Shown piece after piece: positions 6,141-12,648 of a stretch of 14,380 bases of DNA (its first letter is position 1; every line of letters begins with the position of its first letter). The position numbers and the translations under genes were made by a program. The DNA lies in assembly GCA_001275005.1 (NCBI GenBank), contig JWZX01000460.1:1-14380 (forward strand). Reading direction: 5' to 3'. Under the pieces are notes generated by a model. The model did not search any database, was not told where the DNA came from, and worked only from the letters and a program-made list of their open reading frames with translations. The DNA is from Chrysochromulina tobinii (Eukaryota > Haptophyta > Prymnesiales > Chrysochromulinaceae).

Positions 6141-8252
6141 ATGTCAATGCAGGGGATCGAGGCCGAGGTCACCAACCTGTTCGTGCAATTCATCAGCGAG
6201 TTTTCTAGCGACTCGGACGAGCAGCCGGCGTCGGCCTATGGCGAGGCACCGCCAAAGGACTACCTCGACCAGATCGAGTCGATGAAGACGAATGAACGCA
6301 CGACGCTCTACGTCGACTGGAGCCATCTGCAGCAGCACGACATCGACCTGGCTGACGCGATCAAAGAGCACTTTCACCACCTGGAGCCATACTTGCGGCA
6401 GTCGGTCAGCCGCGTGATGGCGTCGCTGCACGAGGGCTACGCACAGGATCGCGAATTCCACGTCTCCTTCTTCAACCTACCGCACTTGTGCGCAATCCGA
6501 GAGCTGCGCACGGACAAAATCGCCACGCTGATCAGCTTCACGGGCACGGTGACGCGCTCTTCGGACGTGCGGCCCGAGCTGCTACAAGGCATCTTCCAGT
6601 GCGAGCTTTGCTCGACGCTCTCCGATCCAGTCGCGCAGCAGTTCAAGTACACGCAGCCGATCAAGTGCAAGAACCCGACCTGCGTCAACCGCTCGGAGTG
6701 GCAGCTGCGCAACGACATGTCGAAATTCGTCGACTGGCAGCGTGTGCGCGTGCAGGAGAATGCGAGCGAGATGCCGCCCGGCTGCATGCCACGCACGCTC
6801 GACGTGATCCTGCGCGGCGAGATGGTCGAGCGCGCCAAGGCGGGCGACAAGTGCGTCTTCGCGGGCACCCTTGTCGTCATCCCCGACGTGGCGCAGCTGG
6901 CCGCGCCGGGCGAGCGCGTCGAAGTGGTGAACAAGGTGGACGCGCGCAACCCGACCGAGGGCGTGCACGGCCTCAAGTCCCTGGGAGTGCGCGAGCTGAC
7001 GTATCGCATGGCCTTCCTGGCGAGTTCAGTGCAGCCGGCGGAGGCTCGCCTGGGCTTGGTGTCCATCCGCGACGACCCCGACGACGCGAGCGCGCACTTT
7101 ACGCAGGCCGAGAAGGAGCTGATCTACCGCATGCGCAACGACAAGAACATCTACCACAAGCTCGCCGCCTCCATTTGCCCGACCGTGTACGGGCACGACG
7201 AGGTCAAGCGCGGAATCTTGCTCATGCTCTTTGGCGGCGTGCACAAGTCGGCACCGCGCGACAAGACCAAGCTCCGCGGCGACATCAACTGCTGCCTTGT
7301 TGGGGACCCGTCGACGGCCAAGTCGCAGTTCCTCAAGTTTGTGTGCTCGATGCTGCCGCGCGCCGTGTATGCCTCTGGCAAGTCCTCTTCGGCGGCCGGC
7401 TTGACGGCGACGGTGACGCGCGACGAAGAGACGGGCGAGTTTTGCATCGAGGCGGGCGCTCTCATGCTCTCCGACAACGGCATCTGCTGCATTGACGAGT
7501 TTGACAAGATGGAGCAGCGCGATCAGGTCGCGATCCATGAGGCGATGGAGCAGCAGACGATCTCGATCGCCAAGGCCGGGATCCAAGCGACGCTCAACGC
7601 TCGGGCATCCATCCTCGCCGCCGCCAATCCCGAAGGGGGCCGCTATGACCGCAAGAAGACGCTGCGACAGAACCTCAACCTGACCTCGGCCATCATGTCG
7701 CGCTTCGACCTGTTCTTCGTCGTGCTCGACGAGCTCGATGAGCGCAAGGACTACGCGATCGCAAAGCACATCGTCTCCATTCACCAGCACGGCACGCTCG
7801 TGGGCCACGGCGCGGAGCCCGAGTATTCGGTGACGCAGCTGCAGCAGTACATTCGGTACGCGCGGACGCTCAAGCCGCGCCTGTCGCCCGAGGCCGCGCG
7901 CAAGCTCGTCGAGTTCTATCGCGAGCTGCGCCAGCAGGGCGAGAGCGATGCCAACACGGGCTCGTACCGCGTCACTGTGCGCCAGCTTGAGGCGATGATT
8001 CGATTGGGCGAGGCGCGCGCGCGAGTGGACCTCGAGCCGGTGATCAGCGTGCGACACGTCGTCGAGGCGCGCAAGCTGCTCAAGGCGTCGATTGCGCGTG
8101 TCGAGCACGAGGATGTGGACGTCGACGAGGTGCTCGCCGACGACCAGTTCGACGACGAGCTCGCGCGGCAAGCGGACGAAGCTGAGAGGCGCGCTGCGGC
8201 CGAGAGCGGCGTTGCGGACGATGGGGACGCGGGCGATGGTGACGGCGACGAT

Positions 8253-8329
<77 letters not shown>

Positions 8330-8669
8330 GGCTGTCGATGGCGCGCGACGCGTGAAGACGATCCCCTATCCGAAGTACAAGAAGGTGGAGCGCTCGCTGT
8401 GCGTCTTCATTCGCTCGCGTGAGGAGGCTCTGGGCGCGGGCATTCAGCAGCGCGAACTAGTCGAGTGGTACCTCAGCCAGCAGGAGGAGATTATGTCGAT
8501 GGAGGAACTCGCCGCTGAGCGCCGTCTCGTGCGCCAGGTCATCCAACGGCTCCTCTCGACCGATAAGGTCCTCATGGAGGTGCAGACGCCTGAAGGCGTC
8601 GAGGTGCCTGAGGGCTTGCGGCAGCACGACGCGCGCTACCTGTCTGTACGGCCGCACATTGAGCTGTGA
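6141..8669 (+). CDS. MCM6: MCM6, subunit of the MCM2-7 replicative DNA helicase
   Basis: This is a single intronless frame of 842 residues (human MCM6 has 821). The ATG at 6141 is the first in frame. The protein is one of six AAA+ subunits of the ring that is loaded at origins and unwinds DNA ahead of the fork. The N-terminal domain has a zinc motif (C154, C157, C176, C181). The AAA+ core has Walker A GDPSTAKS (K394), Walker B CCIDEFDKM (D452, E453) and an SRF arginine finger (R521). The isoform is assigned from MCM6-specific stretches: QQFKYTQP, LGVRELTYRMAFLA, TAGDKC-like AGDKCVFAGTL and the C-terminal winged-helix block (SELV/RELVEWYL). In the linker before that domain is an acidic segment followed by 25 glutamines (705-729), absent from animal and yeast MCM6. 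The winged helix of MCM6 contacts Cdt1 in other eukaryotes. Confidence 0.95.
8253..8327 (+). repeat. Pure (CAG)25 microsatellite encoding polyglutamine in MCM6
   Basis: Bases 8253-8327 are 25 uninterrupted CAG triplets in frame, giving Gln705-Gln729. There is no CAA interruption, which usually means the tract is unstable in length. It sits between the AAA+ region and the C-terminal winged-helix domain. Confidence 0.98.
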
Positions 8670-9158
8670 GGCTGGCGGGGAGCGCGGGCGACCGCTCGGG
8701 CGCTGTGGCGGGCGCGTGGGCGCGGATGCGGCGCGGCTGGCCGGCGGCAGCGCGGCCGGTGGCTGCCGGCTGGGGGCGAGGCGATCTTGAGGCGAGCAGC
8801 TTGGCAACAGCTTGGCAGCGACGCGCGCACGGCGCGGCGCGGTGACAAGGATGTGATTGATGCGAGCTAAAAGGGGTCCTCGTCTACCTTTTTGATTGCA
8901 TGTGCATCGTTTATTTGAGTTTGCAGTTTCGTGCTGGCGTTTGGTTAAAAATCTCGATGGTCCATCGGCGATACAGTAACTAAGAATGACGAACCAAACG
9001 TCAAATCGAACGTTAGTTTGGCCGCGCACGGGGCCGTCCCGTCAAAACGGGGTACTAACCGTACACGCCGACATGCACGCGCGATTAGACGAGTGGTGGC
9101 AATTCGTACTACAAGGAGACGAAAAGGAGCTGCATCTTTTGACGGCCGCACCACGCCA
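8670..9158. other. Convergent intergenic spacer with inverted repeats
   Basis: This 490-bp spacer holds the 3' ends of MCM6 (+) and the ankyrin-TTL gene (-). The first 170 bp are very GC-rich; 8850-9060 is AT-richer and carries the inverted repeats listed separately. Short ORFs cross it on both strands, but none shows a domain or the GC3 bias of the real genes. No gene is supported here. Confidence 0.6.
8938..9059. repeat. Cluster of inverted repeats between convergent genes
   Basis: CGTTTGGTT at 8938-8946 is the exact reverse complement of AACCAAACG at 8992-9000. Inside the loop is CGATGG-T-CCATCG (8955-8967). Just beyond lie GTTAGT (9012-9017) with ACTAAC (9054-9059), enclosing CCCGT-CAAA-ACGGG (9038-9051). 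These could be 3'-end RNA structures for both convergent transcripts, or the ends of a small decayed element. No target-site duplication was identified. Confidence 0.6.
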
Positions 9159-12100
9159 TCAGGCATCGTGTCCTCGACTGGCGTTGAGGGCGCCAGGCAG
9201 CGTCGGAACCGTAGCACAGTCCAATGAATTGAACAAACCCTCCAGCTTGGCAAACGGCAGGCCGTTGAGCCGCGCTCGGCTCGGCTCGAGGAGCGCCGAG
9301 TAGTCCCGGCTCGCGCACGGATGCAGGCGCTTCCACCCGCCTCCTTGGGCTCGACGGAGCTCCGCATCAACGGCTTCGATGATCTCGGCGTCGCCGCCGC
9401 TCACGACGGCGCTTGTCCGGCCGCACACCGGCGCGCCGGTCGCCTCCGCTCTCGGTACATCGCTGTGCGCGGCCACGCCGACGAGGTTGAGCAGATCTGT
9501 GAGCACCGCCGCCTTGACGCGCAGGTCGAGCGCCGTATCGGTGGCGAGGGACGGGTCGAGGTTGACTTCGAACACGTGCGGCTGAAGCGCCGCGTCGAGC
9601 ATCACGTCGAAACCAAAGAGTTGGAAGCACCGCCCCCCAGTGGGAGGCACGTACGTCGCGACAGCCTGCCCCATCGTCGGCTCCGCCGCGAGGAGCGTCT
9701 TGATGAGCGCGTCCTCGACGGCGCGCCACGCGGCCTCGGCCCGCGCCGCGCCCACGTCGGCGGCGAGGCGCGTGTGGAACTCGTCGAGACCGAGCTTCAG
9801 CCCGGGGGGGACGGTGCTCGGCACGGCGCTTGGTACCTGGTCGGCGGCATGGGCGCCGCCGCCGACGACGCTGCCGACGACGCGTGCGCCGGCGCTCCCG
9901 GCGTGCTTGTTGATCGCATAGTTGGTCAGGTGCCTGTGTACGTTCGAGAGGTCGTCCAACGAGTACGGCGCCGCCGCGAGCCGTGCGAGCCCCTCTCGAT
10001 GCAAATAGAGGACCAATGGCCGCCAGCAGGTGACGAGCACGTACAGCCGAAGGTCGTTCTTGCGCCCATCAATGAGGTACGGCGGGTGGATGTAACGGCT
10101 CGCGATGCCACGCCGGCTGGTGACGGTTTCGGGCACGCCGGCTGAGCCCCAGTGCAGCGTGATGCCCTGCCCACGACACGCCGCGACGGGCTTGACGATC
10201 CACACTCCGCGCGGCTCTGCGGCCATCGCCCCCCGCAGCGGATCCGCCTCGGCTGGCAGCACGTAGCTCTGTGGCGCGAAGGCGAAGGCGTCCGTCCCAT
10301 ATTTGGAACGCATGCGATCGAGCAAAGCCCATAGCGCACTCTTGGTCGTCAGGCAGCTGGCAAGAGGGAACTTGTTGATGCACTGGTGCGGCTGGAGCGC
10401 GAGCAGCTGTGCGGGGCTCACCTGCCCCGCAATCAGTGGCACTCAGTGGCAGTCAGTGGCAGTCAGTGGCACTCAGTGGCACTCAGTGGCACTCAGTGGC
10501 ACTCAGTGGCAATCAGTGGCAATCAGTGGCAATCAGTGGCACTCAGATTTAATCAGTGTTAATCAGTGGCACTCAGTGGCACTCACCTGCCCCGCAATCC
10601 ACAGGAGAGAGCAGCCCACATCCAAGCTCATGGCGCGCTCGAAGCCGTGCTCGAGCAGGATGCACTGGAGGACGCTGGCAAAGTGCGGGTGCGTCGAGCT
10701 GCAATAGTAGCGCGGAGGAGAGGCAGCGAGGGGGGTAGCGAGGGAAGTAGCAAGGGGCTGCGCGGTCGCTCTTGCTGGCGCGGCCGGCCGGGGCTGCCAG
10801 GGGCGCTCCTGCCAGCTATCGGAGAGCCCTGGGAGCGTCCCAAATCGGACGTAGTGCGGCGGCGAGGGGTAGGAGATGGACGACGGCACGGGGAGCATGG
10901 GCGCAGGGGAGCATGGGCTATCACTTAGGGACCATAGAGGCGCGAGATCGTGCTCGAGATTGTGCGTGACGACTGTCGCCTCCCTCTGCTCAACACAACG
11001 CTCCATCTGCTCAACACAACGCTCCATATGCTCAACACAACGCTCCATCTGCTCGGGGCCGCCGCCGTGAGCGCGGAGCACGGCAGCACACGCCTCATGC
11101 CCCCAGCGTGTGGCATGCTCGGTGGCTGTCCTTTCCAGCGTGTCCGTGAGCGCCACCGCGGCCCGTGCGCCCAGGAGCATCCGTATACAGCCGAGTTGGC
11201 CGTAAAGCGCCGCACGCATGAGGGGCGTGTGGCCTTCACTGACCGACACGGCGTCCACCGACGCCGATGCAGCGAGTAGCGAGTGCACGCACGCCTCATG
11301 GCCACCTTGAGCGGCGAGGTGTAGCGCGCTGAACCCATTCGGTTTCGTCAAATTTGTCGACGCGCCGTGCGCACATAGCAGCTGCACGCACGCCGCGTGC
11401 CCGTGAAGGCCGGCCCAGAGCAGCGCAGTCCAGCCCGCCTCGTCGACCGTGTGCGCCGCCGCTCTCGCCTCAAGGAGCAGCTGGGCGCTCTCGGCATCAC
11501 CCCAGTACGCAGCGTAGGCGAGTGGGGAAATGCCATCCCAACGCGCCTGGTTTGGGTCCGCGAGCGCCCTGAGGAGCAGCCGCACGGTGCGCACGTGACC
11601 GTCGCCAGCGCGTGGCGTGCGATGGTGCGTGCGCTGCGCCGCGTACAGCAGCATCGTCGAGCCATCTGCCTCGACGATGTCGAGCTTGGAGCCATCGTCT
11701 GCATCGAGGCCCGCGCGCGCCGCAAGCAGGCGCTCGACGCATCCCGCATGCCCGCCGAGGCACGCGAGCTTGAGCGGCGTGAGCACGACCGCCCAGCCGT
11801 TGTGAAGGCCGAGCGTCGGCGACGCGCGAGCGTCGAGCAACAGGCCGACCGACTGCACGTCGTCCGACTCACAGGCGATCATGAGCGCGCTCCACTGCGC
11901 ACGGTTGGTCAGGTTGGCGTCTGCCCTGGCTCCGAGCAGCACGGCGAGGCAGCTGTGCTGGCTGCTCTTGGTAGCCAGCAGGACGGCATTCGCACCGTCG
12001 TGCTGGCGCTGCGCATCGAGCGCTGCGGCACCGTGCTCCAGCAGCTGACGCACGATGCTCGCGTGGCCCTGCTCCGCAGCGGCCATGCAAGCCGTCGTGC

Positions 12101-12444
12101 CGCGCCCGTCGCAGCTGGTCGCGCCTGCACCCGCTTGCAGCGCGCTCAGCACGCCGGCCCCATCACCGCGTGCCGCCGCACAGACCAGCTGCGCTGCCGC
12201 GTCTTCCGTCGTGGCTCGCCACAGCGTGCAGCTCACCCGCCTTCACCGCCTTGGAGATGGCGCCGCACAATGCCTGCCGGTCCGTGAGGCTGGAGACGCC
12301 AGCCGCCTTGAGGTCCTGCAGCAGCTTGGGCCGTCCCTGCTCCACCAAAAGGGCGGCCGCGCGCATAAGGTCATAGCCTTCGAGCTGCTCTTGCAGGCGC
12401 TCGAGGTTCGCGACGGCCAATACGTGACCCACCTGGGCCTGCAT
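9159..12444 (-). CDS. Ankyrin-repeat/tubulin tyrosine ligase-like fusion protein
   Basis: Inferred exons 12444-12237, 12193-10587 and 10421-9159 total 1026 codons (1025 residues plus TGA). The ATG at 12444 is the first after an in-frame stop at 12534. Residues about 20-68 resemble a SAM-like helical domain (LKAAGVSSLTDRQALC). Residues about 70-435 hold roughly eleven ankyrin repeats, for example NGFSALHLAAQGGHEACV. A linker has three MERCVEQ-type repeats and a Pro/Ser-rich part. From about 575 there is a TTL domain: HGFER/LLWIAGQ, KFPLASCLTTKSAL, IVKP (ATP-binding K682), CRGQGI, KNDLRLYVLVT (R730), HLTNYAINK (769-777) and FEVN (E890, N892). TTLL enzymes add glutamate, glycine or tyrosine to tubulin tails; which activity this one has cannot be told. 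It differs from typical family motifs at CRGQGI (usually SRGRGI) and NLDPSL (usually NxSPSL). The ankyrin part may target substrates. Confidence 0.8.
10422..10586 (-). other. Ankyrin-TTL gene intron 2 (165 nt), a decamer array
   Basis: The minus-strand donor is GGCAG|GTGAGTG and the acceptor is GGGGCAG|GTGAGC, phase 0. It joins LLWIAGQ to VSPAQLLAL, restoring a contiguous TTL-domain sequence; unspliced, the frame ends at 10565-10563. Almost the whole intron is the decamer array listed separately. Confidence 0.85.
10431..10580 (-). repeat. Fifteen tandem decamers (consensus TGCCACTGAK on the minus strand)
   Basis: Fifteen consecutive 10-bp units fill 10431-10580. On the plus strand they read ACTCAGTGGC, AATCAGTGGC or AGTCAGTGGC, with two diverged units (10541-10560). 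The period is exact, with no indels. On the transcribed strand each normal unit holds CACTGAK or CACTGAC. CTGAT and CTGAC fit the branch-point consensus CTRAY, and CTGAGT resembles the donor GTGAGT. Confidence 0.97.
10986..11048 (-). repeat. Three tandem 21-bp units encoding MERCVE(Q/H)
   Basis: Units at 10986-11006, 11007-11027 and 11028-11048 differ by a single base and encode MERCVEQ, MERCVEQ and MERCVEH in the ankyrin-TTL protein; a partial fourth unit follows at 11049-11054. The repeat lies between the last ankyrin repeat and the Pro-rich linker and puts a Cys and a charged heptad-length pattern in each copy, so a short helical coil is possible. Confidence 0.95.
12194..12236 (-). other. 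Inferred 43-nt intron 1 of the ankyrin-TTL gene
   Basis: The SAM-like exon and the ankyrin exon are in different frames, and the ankyrin frame has a stop at 12245-12243 just upstream. A GT-AG intron from GTGAGC (12236) to GCGGCAG (12194) has a length of 1 mod 3. It joins AISKAVKA to AQLVCAAARGDG, a natural start for the first ankyrin repeat. It is very short. A sequencing indel, or a separate start within the ankyrin exon, are the alternatives. Confidence 0.45.
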
Positions 12445-12464
12445 TTCCTCGAGTCCTGAAGGGC

Positions 12465-12537
12465 ATGTGCTGCAAGGGCAGGACCTCGACGGACACCTGC
12501 TCGGCTTCGGTCTGTCGGAAGTTCTGGAACTTCAGTC
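12465..12537 (+). other. Candidate first coding exon of the RCC1 gene
   Basis: An ATG at 12465 opens a frame, MCCKGRTSTDTC..., that ends at a GTAAGT donor. After splicing out 12538-12604 it is in phase with the RCC1 frame, joining WNFS to RKVAIEDF and then to MLYTWG. If used, the start codons of the two divergent genes would be only 20 bp apart. The alternative is that the RCC1 protein starts at 12649 and this exon is untranslated or not real. Confidence 0.35.
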
Positions 12538-12604
12538 GTAAGTTTCCCAAAATTGGACGCTCCCACTTTGAACTTGAACTTGACTTGTCTTGTCCCGCAC
12601 GCAG
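12538..12604 (+). other. Candidate 67-nt intron at the 5' end of the RCC1 gene
   Basis: The donor is TC|GTAAGTTT, a perfect consensus, and the acceptor is CCCGCACGCAG|GC preceded by a T-rich tract. The segment is AT-richer than its surroundings, has a TTGAAC/TTGAC repeat that could hold the branch point, and is close in length to the other introns here. Unlike the other introns, it has no flanking duplication. Confidence 0.5.
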
Positions 12605-12648
12605 GCAAAGTTGCGATTGAAGACTTCTCTGTCCATTCGGACCCCATC

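Larger units (their letters stand above)
10417..10599. repeat. 18-bp direct repeat straddling both splice sites of the TTL-gene intron
   Basis: On the minus strand GATTGCGGGGCAGGTGAG occurs exactly at 10599-10582 (end of exon plus donor) and again at 10434-10417 (end of intron plus next exon). The copies are 165 bp apart, which equals the intron length. Both contain CAG|GTGAG at the splice junction. Confidence 0.95.
12445..12648. promoter_or_regulatory. Divergent promoter region between ankyrin-TTL and RCC1 genes
   Basis: Only 204 bp separate the minus-strand ATG at 12444 from the plus-strand ATG at 12649, so both genes must share this control region. The part from 12538 to 12604 is AT-richer and has the look of an intron on the plus strand. 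No TATA box or recognised factor site is visible. Confidence 0.4.

Noticed and set aside
7026-8171. A 381-codon open frame on the minus strand inside MCM6
   Set aside because: It is antisense to unmistakable MCM6 motifs (Walker A, Walker B, arginine finger). Long antisense frames are expected when GC3 is very high.
8092-8355. Frame encoding a poly-serine protein
   Set aside because: It is the +1 frame of the (CAG)25 tract within MCM6, with no independent coding evidence.
6141-8669. Assignment as MCM5 or another MCM2-7 paralogue
   Set aside because: The QQFKYTQP, AGDKCVFAGTL and LGVRELTYR stretches and the C-terminal winged-helix block match MCM6 and not the other paralogues.
9018-9227. Arg-rich ORF overlapping the 3' end of the TTL gene
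   Set aside because: There is no recognisable domain, weak codon bias, and overlap with antisense conserved coding sequence; chance is the simpler explanation.
10431-10580. The 10-bp periodic array as a CRISPR or a gene-coding repeat
   Set aside because: There are no spacers between units and the unit is only 10 bp. Splice sites at both ends and the restored TTL domain show that it is intronic.
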